DNA of 16,265 nt from Micrococcales bacterium (GTDB taxonomy: Bacteria > Actinomycetota > Actinomycetes > Actinomycetales > Microbacteriaceae). This document shows positions 5,216 to 12,550 of this stretch, piece after piece. A program made the position numbers and the translations under genes. The notes beneath the pieces are model-generated. The model saw only the letters and a program-made list of their open reading frames with translations. It made no database searches and was not told where the DNA came from. The number at the start of each line of letters is the position of its first letter. Positions within the stretch are counted from its first letter, which is position 1. The DNA lies in assembly GCA_947441105.1 (NCBI GenBank), contig CANESN010000006.1, positions 1-16,265 on the forward strand. Reading direction: 5' to 3'.

Positions 5216-6382
5216 GTGGCTATAACTCAAAGAGACAGTTTCCCCGACATCCTTCGCGGTTTTGCCTTATTTGGCATCGCCATGGTCAACATTCAGTTCT
5301 TCTCGATCAGCACATTCAATGGGGCCGAATCCCTTGATCTTTCCGAACCCGAAAATGGCACTGTGGCATTTGTAATCTGGTCGCTGTTCCAGGCCAAGTT
5401 CTACCTGTTGTTCTCGTTCTTGTTTGGCTACTCGGCTCACTACGTGATCAAGTCTGACAAGAGCAACCGTGGCCGCTGGATCGGTCGCTCAATTGGCCTG
5501 CTACTGCTGGGTGCTATCCACCTGAGTTTCTTCTTCCACGGGGACATCCTGTTCCTATACGGAGCACTCGGTCTTTTACTAACCGCCTTCTACTTCCGAA
5601 GCGACAAGGCACTAAAGGTCTGGGCTTGGCTGATCTATGCACTGACCGCCGTGCTCTTTTTCGCATTGGCACTACTAACTTTCGTCGGCGAGTTCTTCTT
5701 GGCCTCCAAGGGCAAGAGTTTGCCGGCGGATCTCTACAACGAGGTCTTAGACGTAGCCCTCAAGAACGGCAGCTTCTTTGAGATAGCGGCAGCCAGAGTG
5801 GAACTTTGGCTATCGCTGGCTGGCCAGTCATTCTTACTCCAGGGGCCACTGGTCTTTGCCGCCTTCTTAGTCGGAGTGCTGGTGGCTCGGAGAGACGGAT
5901 TGGCTGCCAACCTATCTGAGCGTTTGATGAAGCGATTTGCTGTCTGGGGTCTTACCCTGGGTCTCGGACTTCAGCTTGTTGCTGCCTACCTGTTTGTTCA
6001 GAGCACGCAACTTGAAAGCTATGGACTGGGCCTATACCTGAGTGCCATCGCACTCAACTTCCTAGGTGCTCCACTGATGTCGGCTGGTTTGGTTGGTGGA
6101 CTGTGGCTGATCTCGCGAAGATTCAAGCTCTCTTTGCTGAGCGCTGCTGGCAGGCACTCACTCAGCGTCTACCTTGGTCAGTCCTTAGTGTTCTCCACTC
6201 TGTTCTCGGCCTGGGGATTTGGGCTGTTCGCAGAGGTCTCGCTGCTGGGAGTGGTGCTCATTGCTGCAGCAACCTGGCTTGCACTAGCGCTTTTGGCGCA
6301 GCTGAATACCCGCTACAACTCCAAGGGCCCCATGGAGGCTCTGCTCTCGAACTTCAGCAAGCTATTTGATAGGAAGTCATGA
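5216..6382 (+). CDS. DUF418 (YeiB-like) polytopic membrane protein
   Basis: A 388-residue integral membrane protein with about eight to ten hydrophobic helices. The N-terminus has the family opening DILRGFALFGI, followed by an FLFGYSA segment. The C-terminal third, containing GRHSLSVYLGQS and ending near GPMEALL, matches the DUF418 domain of YeiB-like proteins, related to the acyltransferase-3/OpgC group. Function is unknown in general; transport or modification of envelope components is often suggested. GTG at 5216 is preferred to an in-frame upstream TTG at 5189 because it follows the preceding stop by 1 nt and has GAGGGA at about 5202-5207. It overlaps the next gene by 4 nt, so all four genes from 4433 to 6843 form one operon. 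Confidence 0.88.
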   Translation: MAITQRDSFPDILRGFALFGIAMVNIQFFSISTFNGAESLDLSEPENGTVAFVIWSLFQAKFYLLFSFLFGYSAHYVIKSDKSNRGRWIGRSIGLLLLGAIHLSFFFHGDILFLYGALGLLLTAFYFRSDKALKVWAWLIYALTAVLFFALALLTFVGEFFLASKGKSLPADLYNEVLDVALKNGSFFEIAAARVELWLSLAGQSFLLQGPLVFAAFLVGVLVARRDGLAANLSERLMKRFAVWGLTLGLGLQLVAAYLFVQSTQLESYGLGLYLSAIALNFLGAPLMSAGLVGGLWLISRRFKLSLLSAAGRHSLSVYLGQSLVFSTLFSAWGFGLFAEVSLLGVVLIAAATWLALALLAQLNTRYNSKGPMEALLSNFSKLFDRKS

Positions 6383-6843
6383 ACCTAGAACAACTTGGGC
6401 TACTGGGCATCTTTCTGGCAGGGGCAACTCCATGGTTAGAAGCGATTGCCGTTGTGCCAGCAGGAATCATTTTTGGACTTGATCCGGTGCTTACGGTGAT
6501 AGCAGCTGCAACCGGTAACGCTATCACTATCTTCTTGTTTGCCTATGCCGGTTCAAGCATTCGCAGCTGGATCATTCGCCGACGTGAAGCCAGGGGTAAA
6601 ACTGGTGAGTCCCCGAAGTTTCAGAAGGCTGTTGCAGCATTTGATAAGTACGGCATCTATGGAATGGCAGCGTTAGGACCAGTTCTCATCGGCACTCAGT
6701 TTGCAGCAGCAGCTTCTGTTGCAGCCGGCGTAAAGCCGCTCAAGACATCGCTGCTGATTACCGCCAGCATGGTGCTGTGGGGCACAGGAATTGCTCTGCT
6801 GATGGTTTTCTCTGGACTAAACCTAGAGAACCTGCAGAGCTAG
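6379..6843 (+). CDS. Small multidrug-export family membrane protein
   Basis: A 154-residue membrane protein resembling the small multi-drug export family (PF06695 type). Four hydrophobic segments are visible, at about residues 5-30, 36-57, 92-115 and 122-146, with a basic loop (RRREARGK) in the middle. The PWLEAIAVVPAGI segment near the N-terminus and ALGPVLIGTQFAA near residue 100 are typical family features. Despite the name, drug transport is not well established for these proteins. The ATG overlaps the DUF418 stop by 4 nt, with AGGAAG just upstream. It is the last gene of the XRE operon and converges on aspS with a 4-nt gap and no terminator. Confidence 0.83.
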   Translation: MNLEQLGLLGIFLAGATPWLEAIAVVPAGIIFGLDPVLTVIAAATGNAITIFLFAYAGSSIRSWIIRRREARGKTGESPKFQKAVAAFDKYGIYGMAALGPVLIGTQFAAAASVAAGVKPLKTSLLITASMVLWGTGIALLMVFSGLNLENLQS

Positions 6844-6847
6844 TCGC

Positions 6848-8158
6848 TTACGGCTGAAGCCTGTTAGGTCCGCGGAATAGGAAGCTAGCCTCGCGGATGT
6901 TTGGCAGGTCTAGTAGCAACATCACAACGCGAGTTAGACCCATACCGAATCCACCGTGGCTTGGAGCTCCGTAGCGGAAGAAGTCCAGGTAGAAGTTCAA
7001 GCTTTCAAGTTCAAGACCCTTGTCCAAAACCTGCTTCTCCAAAACCTCGATGCGGTGTTCGCGCTGAGCACCGGTGGTGATTTCGGTGCCCTTCCAGATC
7101 AAGTCGTAGCTGTTGGTTAGGTTCTCGTTGTCCGCGTGACGCATGTGGTAGAACGGGCGAATGTTCTTTGGGTAGTCGGTTAGGAACACGAACTCGTGAC
7201 CGAAAGTCTCCATCACGTGCTGGTGGATCTGACGCTCACCCTCTGGGTCCAGGTCGCCATCCATGCGAGGCACCTTGTAGCCGCGAGCTTCAACAATCTT
7301 GTGAGCCTCGGCTAGCGGGATACGTGGGAATGGAGTGGCAGGAATCTGAATGTCGATGCCGTAGAGCCTTTGGATATCTTCACCGTACTTCGCCTTCGCC
7401 GCGGTGATGGCACGAACCAAGAGCTGCTCCTGGAACTGCATGATGTCTTCGTGAGACTCGATCCAGCTCATCTCCATGTCAACCGAGACGAACTCGGTTG
7501 CGTGGCGGGAGGTGAAAGATGGGTCGGCACGGAACACCGGCCCAATCTCGAATACCTTGCCAAGACCCGCGCTCATCGCCATCTGCTTGTAGAACTGAGG
7601 TGACTGGGCAAGGTAGGCGTGGGTTTCGAAGTACTCAAGCTTGAATAGCTCGGCATGTGACTCAGAAGGCGAAGCCATTAGCTTCGGGGAGTGAATCTCG
7701 ATGAAGTCGTTCTCCAACCAAACCTCGCGCCAAGTCTTCTCGATCTCGGTCTGCACGCGCATCATTAGGTTGATTTCTGGACGACGCATGTCAATAAAGC
7801 GCCAGTCCAGTCTCTTGTCGATTGAAGTGTCATCGGCAATTGGGCTGTCTGGGTTAGCTAGCGAAACAATCTTCATGCCGGTTAGCAAAATCTCGATGCC
7901 GCCAAGCTTTACGCGCTCGTCGTGCTTGAGGTTTCCAGTGATCTCAACAAAGGAGCCATTAGAAAGGCTTGAGACCTGGTCAGCCAGCGCATCCTCGTCG
8001 GCTGGACGAGGGTAGGTGACCTGGACGCTACCGGACTCATCGCGAATGATGATGAACTGAATTCGCTTTTGATCGCGCAGGGTTTCCACCCAACCACCAA
8101 TGGTTACAGGGCCATCTGCTTGCGAAGCAAGAGAAGCGATGGTGTGGCGATTAAGCAT
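6848..8158 (-). CDS. aspS: Aspartyl-tRNA synthetase, archaeal type
   Basis: A class II aminoacyl-tRNA synthetase that attaches aspartate to tRNA, and possibly also to tRNA-Asn. At 436 residues it lacks the large GAD insertion of the usual bacterial enzyme (about 590 residues) and resembles the archaeal/eukaryotic form. Domains are an OB-fold anticodon-binding region (about 15-105) and a catalytic core (about 120-436). Motif 2 contains FRADPSFTSRHATEF (209-223) and motif 3 GGFGMGLTR (402-410). The end is PNRLQP, typical of this type. ATG at 8158 has GAGG at 8169-8166 with a 7-nt spacer. Actinobacteria with this form often make Asn-tRNA through GatCAB. Specificity is not settled by sequence: the residues matching Thermococcus Trp26 and Lys85 are Glu25 and Lys84. 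Confidence 0.93.
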   Translation of the reverse strand: MLNRHTIASLASQADGPVTIGGWVETLRDQKRIQFIIIRDESGSVQVTYPRPADEDALADQVSSLSNGSFVEITGNLKHDERVKLGGIEILLTGMKIVSLANPDSPIADDTSIDKRLDWRFIDMRRPEINLMMRVQTEIEKTWREVWLENDFIEIHSPKLMASPSESHAELFKLEYFETHAYLAQSPQFYKQMAMSAGLGKVFEIGPVFRADPSFTSRHATEFVSVDMEMSWIESHEDIMQFQEQLLVRAITAAKAKYGEDIQRLYGIDIQIPATPFPRIPLAEAHKIVEARGYKVPRMDGDLDPEGERQIHQHVMETFGHEFVFLTDYPKNIRPFYHMRHADNENLTNSYDLIWKGTEITTGAQREHRIEVLEKQVLDKGLELESLNFYLDFFRYGAPSHGGFGMGLTRVVMLLLDLPNIREASFLFRGPNRLQP

Positions 8159-8207
8159 GTGATTACCTCGTTGGGGGTAGGCGTCTAGTTACGTATTGAC
8201 AAGTTTA
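8159..8207 (-). promoter_or_regulatory. aspS leader with candidate -10 element
   Basis: Upstream of aspS, GAGG (8169-8166) is a good ribosome binding site. A minus-strand TAAACT at 8207-8202 is a plausible -10 that would give a leader of about 37 nt. No matching -35 is visible at 17-18 nt, so the promoter call is weak. Confidence 0.3.
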
Positions 8208-8214
8208 GCGAAGG

Positions 8215-8226
8215 TAGACTTAAGCC
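8215..8226 (+). promoter_or_regulatory. Putative leaderless -10 of the cytochrome c maturation operon
   Basis: TAGACT at 8215-8220 is followed by exactly 6 nt and the ATG at 8227. A perfect TTGACA at 8196-8201 lies only 13 nt upstream of the hexamer, shorter than a normal spacer, so its role as a -35 is doubtful. There is no well-placed Shine-Dalgarno (AAGG ends 12 nt before the ATG). Confidence 0.48.
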
Positions 8227-8880
8227 ATGCCTGCCAACCGTCTTCACTTCGTTCGCCACGGGGAAGTATTCAACCCCAAAGGTGTACTTTATGAGCGAAT
8301 TCCAGGCTTTAAACTAAGCGATTTGGGTCACCAAATGGCAGAAGCTGCTGCCAAGCAGCTGGCTTCTGAAAATCGAGAAATCGTAAAGCTTTTAGCATCA
8401 CCTTTGCAGCGCGCCCAAGAGTCCGCAGCTCCAGTTTCCAAAGAGTTTGGCCTTGAGATTGAGCACGAGCACAGGGTTATCGAACCCTGGAACAAATTTG
8501 CCGGCTACAAAATGGGTGGGCGGGCAATTCTAAAGAAGCCTTCGCTGGCACTGCACCTCTACAACCCACAAAAGCCAAGCTGGGGCGAGCCGTATAAGGA
8601 GATCGCCACTCGCATGACCGACGCAGCGCTCTCGGCTTGGGACAGTGTGGATTCGGGTGATGTGGTGGTTGTCTCACACCAACTTCCCATCTGGATGCTT
8701 TACCGTTCCAGCCAAGGTTTAGCGCTGCCCCACGATCCTAGAAACCGCAGGTGTTCGCTTTCATCGATCACCTCGTTCGAGGTAGTGGATGGCAAGTTGG
8801 TGGAAGTTGACTACCGAGAGCCTGGTTTAGAACTTGCAGCAAGACTCAGCGAAGCAGCGAAAGATGGAGGTGCGGTGTGA
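8227..8880 (+). CDS. Histidine phosphatase family protein
   Basis: A 217-residue cytosolic protein of the histidine phosphatase (phosphoglycerate mutase-like) superfamily. The phosphate pocket has the RHG motif with Arg10, His11 and Gly12, Arg62 in SPLQRAQES, Glu86 and the second His151 in VVSHQLP. All core residues are present, so it is probably an active phosphatase; the substrate is unknown. Its place as first gene before TlpA, CcdA, ResB and CcsB matches the actinobacterial cytochrome c maturation locus (compare Mycobacterium tuberculosis Rv0525-Rv0529), where a member of this family occupies the same position. Its role there is not understood. The stop overlaps the next start by 4 nt (GTGA). 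Confidence 0.92.
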   Translation: MPANRLHFVRHGEVFNPKGVLYERIPGFKLSDLGHQMAEAAAKQLASENREIVKLLASPLQRAQESAAPVSKEFGLEIEHEHRVIEPWNKFAGYKMGGRAILKKPSLALHLYNPQKPSWGEPYKEIATRMTDAALSAWDSVDSGDVVVVSHQLPIWMLYRSSQGLALPHDPRNRRCSLSSITSFEVVDGKLVEVDYREPGLELAARLSEAAKDGGAV

Positions 8881-9482
8881 AAAAGGAAACTCAAAGAACA
8901 ATCGCTCTCACCCTGGTGATCTTTATCGTCGGGACCATTGCACTGAGCTTGGTCGGCTGTACCTCAGACCCGCTAGCAGACCAGTTTCGCTCTGGGGACT
9001 CTAAGAACTACATCGCAGGAGATGGCACCGTAACCGAGTTTGACTCGGCCCAAAGACCAACCTTTTTGCCCTTTACCGGCGAGACCGAGTCCGGACAAAT
9101 GCTTGACTCCAAGGCCCTAGAGGGCCAGGTCGTAGTTATGAACTGGTGGTATTCAGCCTGTGCTCCTTGCCGAGCGGAAGCTCCAGATCTGCAGGCGCTA
9201 TCTGAAGAGTTCCAGGACCAAGGTGTGCAGTTTGTTGGCGTGAATGTTCGCGATACCGCAGAAACCGCATTGGCTTTTGATCGCAAGTTTGACATCGGGT
9301 TTCCCTCAATCATTGACGCGCAGTCCGGTGCCGTCTCCCTCGCATTTCAGGGAGTTGTAAGCCCGCAAGCAGTGCCAACAACTTTGGTGATCGACAAGCA
9401 GGGCAAGGTTGCCTCCAGGATTCTGGGTCGAATCGATCCATCGATTCTCAAGACACTGATTGAGACCGTGGTAGCCGAGTGA
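8877..9482 (+). CDS. TlpA/ResA-like thioredoxin-fold lipoprotein
   Basis: A 201-residue thiol-disulfide oxidoreductase tethered outside the membrane. The N-terminus has basic residues, a hydrophobic stretch (about 9-26) and a lipobox LVGC with Cys28 as the likely lipidated residue. The redox motif is CAPC (Cys95, Cys98) after VVVMNWWYSA, where thioredoxin has WCGPC. The cis-proline lies in the AVPTTLVID segment. In System II cytochrome c maturation, ResA-type proteins reduce the CXXCH disulfide of apocytochrome so that heme can attach. The GTG start overlaps the upstream stop by 4 nt and has a strong GGAGG at 8866-8870 with a 6-nt spacer. It receives electrons from CcdA, encoded next. Confidence 0.93.
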   Translation: MKKETQRTIALTLVIFIVGTIALSLVGCTSDPLADQFRSGDSKNYIAGDGTVTEFDSAQRPTFLPFTGETESGQMLDSKALEGQVVVMNWWYSACAPCRAEAPDLQALSEEFQDQGVQFVGVNVRDTAETALAFDRKFDIGFPSIIDAQSGAVSLAFQGVVSPQAVPTTLVIDKQGKVASRILGRIDPSILKTLIETVVAE

Positions 9483-10201
9483 GCCCAGCAGATGTAATCC
9501 TCAACGGGTCACTTTTGGCAGCCATGCCAATTGCGCTGCTGGCTGGTTTGGTCACCTTCCTATCGCCTTGCGTTTTGCCCTTGGTTCCGGGTTACCTCGG
9601 ATACGTATCAGGCGCTGCGCAAAGCAAGACCAAGCTGGTTTTAGGTGCGGTGCTATTTGTACTTGGCTTCACGGTGGTCTTCGTATCGCTGGGAGTGCTT
9701 GCAGGGTCAGCGGGACTTTTGTTTTTTGCAAACAGTTTCTGGGTTCAATTTGTGCTCGGTTTGCTGGTCGTTGTCTTTGGTCTTGCGATGATTGGGCAGT
9801 TTGATTTTCTGCAGCGCAGCATCAAGATTCCATTTAGTCCAAAGGTTGGCCTCGCGGGAGCTCCGCTTCTGGGTGTGATTTTCGCCGTCGGTTGGACTCC
9901 CTGCATTGGCCCTACATTGGCTGCGGTTTTGACTCTTGCTTCAACCACCGGTGATCCGGTTCGAGGTGGCATTCTCGCAACCGTCTATTCGCTAGGTATC
10001 GGTATTCCTTTTGTTCTGATTGCGCTTGGTATGCGCTGGGCAGTATCCAGCGTTGCCTTTGTAAAGAAGCACCTGAGGGCCTTCAACCTCTTTGGTGGCG
10101 GTCTATTGATCTTGATTGGCCTGTTGCTAATGACCGGACTTTGGGGCCAGTTCCTGACTTGGATGCAGGGGGTGCAAAGTGGCTTCGAACTTATTCTCTA
10201 G
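9479..10201 (+). CDS. ccdA: Cytochrome c biogenesis transmembrane protein CcdA
   Basis: A 240-residue integral membrane protein with six predicted helices, the compact CcdA form of the DsbD family. It carries reducing equivalents from cytoplasmic thioredoxin to the external TlpA/ResA-like lipoprotein. The two redox cysteines are Cys31 in LSPCVLPLVPGY and Cys142 in GWTPCIGPT, both in the expected membrane segments with flanking prolines. The GTG start overlaps the lipoprotein stop by 4 nt, so translation is coupled. The last 23 nt overlap the start of resB, and the resB ribosome binding site (10167-10172) lies inside this gene. Confidence 0.95.
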   Translation: MSPADVILNGSLLAAMPIALLAGLVTFLSPCVLPLVPGYLGYVSGAAQSKTKLVLGAVLFVLGFTVVFVSLGVLAGSAGLLFFANSFWVQFVLGLLVVVFGLAMIGQFDFLQRSIKIPFSPKVGLAGAPLLGVIFAVGWTPCIGPTLAAVLTLASTTGDPVRGGILATVYSLGIGIPFVLIALGMRWAVSSVAFVKKHLRAFNLFGGGLLILIGLLLMTGLWGQFLTWMQGVQSGFELIL

Positions 10202-11678
10202 GTTGATCTTTTGGCCAAGGTGGTTCTGGCGTCAGCTCACCTCGATGCGCACAGCGCTATTCCTTTTGTTGTTGCTCGCCATTGCCGCTGTTCCTGGCTC
10301 GGTTTACCCGCAGCGCTCGGCTGACCCAAATGGCGTTCGCATCTTCTTTGACAACAACCCAGACGTCGCTGAGGTTATGGATGACTTCCAGCTCTTCGAT
10401 GTTTACACCTCGATCTGGTTCTCTTCGATCTACATACTGTTGTTTGTTTCCCTAGTTGGCTGCGTTGTCCCAAGAACCAAGGTTCACTTTGAAGCGCTAA
10501 GAGCCCAGCCGGTTCAGACTCCGCAGAACCTCAAGCGCATGCCGGTCCACTTACAGGCGCAAGATCAGGCTGGTTATCTAGAGGCTGCACTGCAGGTTTT
10601 GAAATCAAAGCGCTACAAGGTTGCAATGCACCAAGACTCTGTTTCTGCCGAGAAGGGCTACATCAAAGAAACTGGCAATCTTGTCTTCCACTTCTCGCTG
10701 ATCGGAGTTCTAATCGCGGTTGGTGTTGGTGGCGGTTTGAGCTTTAGTGGGCAAAGAGTTTTGGTGGTCGGCGATAGCTTCGTGAACAACCTGGCCAGCT
10801 ATGACTCCTTCTCACCGGGTCCGTTTTTTGACGAAGCGCAACTTGAGCCCTTCAGCGTTCGACTTGATGATTTCCAGGTGCTTTATGACCTGCAGAACCC
10901 GAACAACCTAGGTCAACCAATCGACTTCATCGCAAGTGTTACTTCCGGGGGTAAGTCTTCCGAGGTGAGAGTCAACTACCCGCTGGAAGCCCCAGGGGCG
11001 AGCATTTACCTAACCGGTAACGGCTTTGCTCCGGTGATCACAGTCTTTGACGGCGAGGGGAATGTGGCTTTTTCTGGACCGAGTGTGTTCTTGCCGCAGG
11101 ATTCGAATATGACATCACTAGGTGTAATCAAGGTTCCAGATGCACTTCCCGAACAGGTAGGCATCATCGCCTTTTTCTACCCAACCGCCGAGCAGTTGGA
11201 ATCAGGTGCTTATACCTCGATTTATCCAGACCCAATCGATCCGCTTATGACCATGAATGTCTATTCCGGAGACCTAGGGCTTGATGAGGGTGTTCCTAAA
11301 AACGTCTTTGCGCTGGACACCGAGAACCTAGAGGTTGTGGCATCAAGGGATGGACCAAACGATCCGATCCAGCTTCGTATTGGCGAGACGGTGGAGCTAC
11401 CAAACCAATTGGGCAAGGTCAGATTCGATGGGTTATTGCGATTCGCATCACTTGATGTTGCCTACAACCCAGCTGGTATTTGGGTATTGCTGTTTGCTCT
11501 GCTGGCACTTTTCTCAATGGGGCTCTCGCTGATGACCCCGCGTCGCCGAATTTGGGTGAGACGGAATAAAGATGGGACAATTGAGCTTGCTGCTCTGGCT
11601 CGCAGCGATGATCCAAGGCTTGAAGAGGTGTTGGTCGAAATCCGAACTGCAATTGAATCCAAGGTTGGAAGTAAATGA
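10179..11678 (+). CDS. resB: Cytochrome c biogenesis protein ResB (Ccs1)
   Basis: The 499-residue ResB/Ccs1 component of System II cytochrome c maturation, which works with CcsB to carry heme outward and attach it. Three membrane helices come first (about 24-40, 79-96 and 170-190), then a large external domain (about 195-425), a fourth helix (about 430-450) and a cytoplasmic tail starting RRRIWVRR. The N-terminal SMRTALFLLLLLAIAAVPGS and PQR segments are typical. GTG at 10179 lies within ccdA and is supported by AGGGGG at 10167-10172 with a 6-nt spacer. The stop overlaps the ccsB start by 4 nt. Assignment is strong from sequence and neighbours. Confidence 0.93.
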   Translation: MASNLFSRLIFWPRWFWRQLTSMRTALFLLLLLAIAAVPGSVYPQRSADPNGVRIFFDNNPDVAEVMDDFQLFDVYTSIWFSSIYILLFVSLVGCVVPRTKVHFEALRAQPVQTPQNLKRMPVHLQAQDQAGYLEAALQVLKSKRYKVAMHQDSVSAEKGYIKETGNLVFHFSLIGVLIAVGVGGGLSFSGQRVLVVGDSFVNNLASYDSFSPGPFFDEAQLEPFSVRLDDFQVLYDLQNPNNLGQPIDFIASVTSGGKSSEVRVNYPLEAPGASIYLTGNGFAPVITVFDGEGNVAFSGPSVFLPQDSNMTSLGVIKVPDALPEQVGIIAFFYPTAEQLESGAYTSIYPDPIDPLMTMNVYSGDLGLDEGVPKNVFALDTENLEVVASRDGPNDPIQLRIGETVELPNQLGKVRFDGLLRFASLDVAYNPAGIWVLLFALLALFSMGLSLMTPRRRIWVRRNKDGTIELAALARSDDPRLEEVLVEIRTAIESKVGSK

Positions 11679-12550
11679 CGATTGTTCTAAATGAGCCGCT
11701 ATCCCAGATCTCGCTGCTGTTTGTCTCTGCAGCGATGGCGTTCATAGCTCTTGCACTGGTGCTGTTCTCGCTTCAGCTATCAAAGCTTTTGGGTCAGACC
11801 CCAGAAGAGCGCGCCAAGCTTTCCAACATTGAAAAAATCGCCTTTATCGTTACCGCCGTCGGCACCTTGGTGTTGGCAATCGGTGTTGTGATGCGAGGTG
11901 TTGCCGCGGGCCGTGTGCCATGGGCAAACATGTATGAGTTCTCGATCTCATCCGCGCTGCTGATCTTGTTGGTTTACCTGACTTCTTTGAAGATCAAAGA
12001 CGTTCGCTTTATCGCAACCTTTGTGACCGGCTTTGTCCTGGTCACTTTGTTTGCTGCGGTTTCGCTCTTCTACGTCGAGGTAAAGACCTTGATGCCGGCG
12101 CTGCAGAGCTACTGGCTTGTAATCCACGTTGTCGTTGCCATTCTGGCAACCTCGTTCTTCGCAATTGCCGCAGGCCTTCACATTGCATACCTGGTGAAAT
12201 CCAGCAACTTCGCGAAGCGCTTAATGGAGCTCTTCCCAGCGCTTGAGCAGCTAGAGAGATTGGCATACCGCTTCAACGTGGTTGGCTTTGTGCTTTGGAG
12301 CTTTACCTTGATTGCAGGAGCTATTTGGGCAGAGCGAGCCTGGCACCGCTACTGGGGTTGGGACACCAAAGAGGTTTGGACCTTCATCATCTGGACCCTT
12401 TACGCCGGTTACCTACACGCCATGGCAACCAGAGGCTGGAACGGCAAGCGAGCAGCTTGGCTTGGGTTAGTGGCATTCCTTGCGATCATCTTCAACTTCA
12501 CCATCGTGAACCAGTTCTTCAAGGGACTGCACGTTTACTCAGGCCTCTAA
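11675..12550 (+). CDS. ccsB: Cytochrome c biogenesis protein CcsB/CcsA (heme handling)
   Basis: The 291-residue heme-handling partner of ResB. It is an eight-helix-type membrane protein with the tryptophan-rich WWD signature (RYWGWDTKEVW, about 225-235), which presents heme on the outer face. Candidate heme-ligating histidines flank it: His151 before, and His248 and His286 after. A short PWANMYEF segment near residue 82 is also typical. The start overlaps resB by 4 nt. It closes the five-gene operon that begins at 8227. Its 3' end overlaps the convergent menC by 12 nt with no room for a separate terminator. Naming varies (CcsA or CcsB) between databases; the function is clear. Confidence 0.94.
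   Translation: MTIVLNEPLSQISLLFVSAAMAFIALALVLFSLQLSKLLGQTPEERAKLSNIEKIAFIVTAVGTLVLAIGVVMRGVAAGRVPWANMYEFSISSALLILLVYLTSLKIKDVRFIATFVTGFVLVTLFAAVSLFYVEVKTLMPALQSYWLVIHVVVAILATSFFAIAAGLHIAYLVKSSNFAKRLMELFPALEQLERLAYRFNVVGFVLWSFTLIAGAIWAERAWHRYWGWDTKEVWTFIIWTLYAGYLHAMATRGWNGKRAAWLGLVAFLAIIFNFTIVNQFFKGLHVYSGL

Noticed and set aside
6852..6861. Small hairpin GGCT-GA-AGCC at the small-export/aspS convergence
   Set aside because: A 4-bp stem with a 2-nt loop, inside the aspS coding end and with no T tract; too weak for a terminator.
7168..8015. Plus-strand open frames opposite aspS (7168-7407, 7370-7603, 7701-8015)
   Set aside because: They lie wholly antisense to a strongly conserved gene, show no recognisable domain and have typical shadow-frame composition.
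11419..11745. Minus-strand 108-residue frame across the resB/ccsB junction
   Set aside because: Both sense genes are well supported and the antisense frame shows no domain or start signal.
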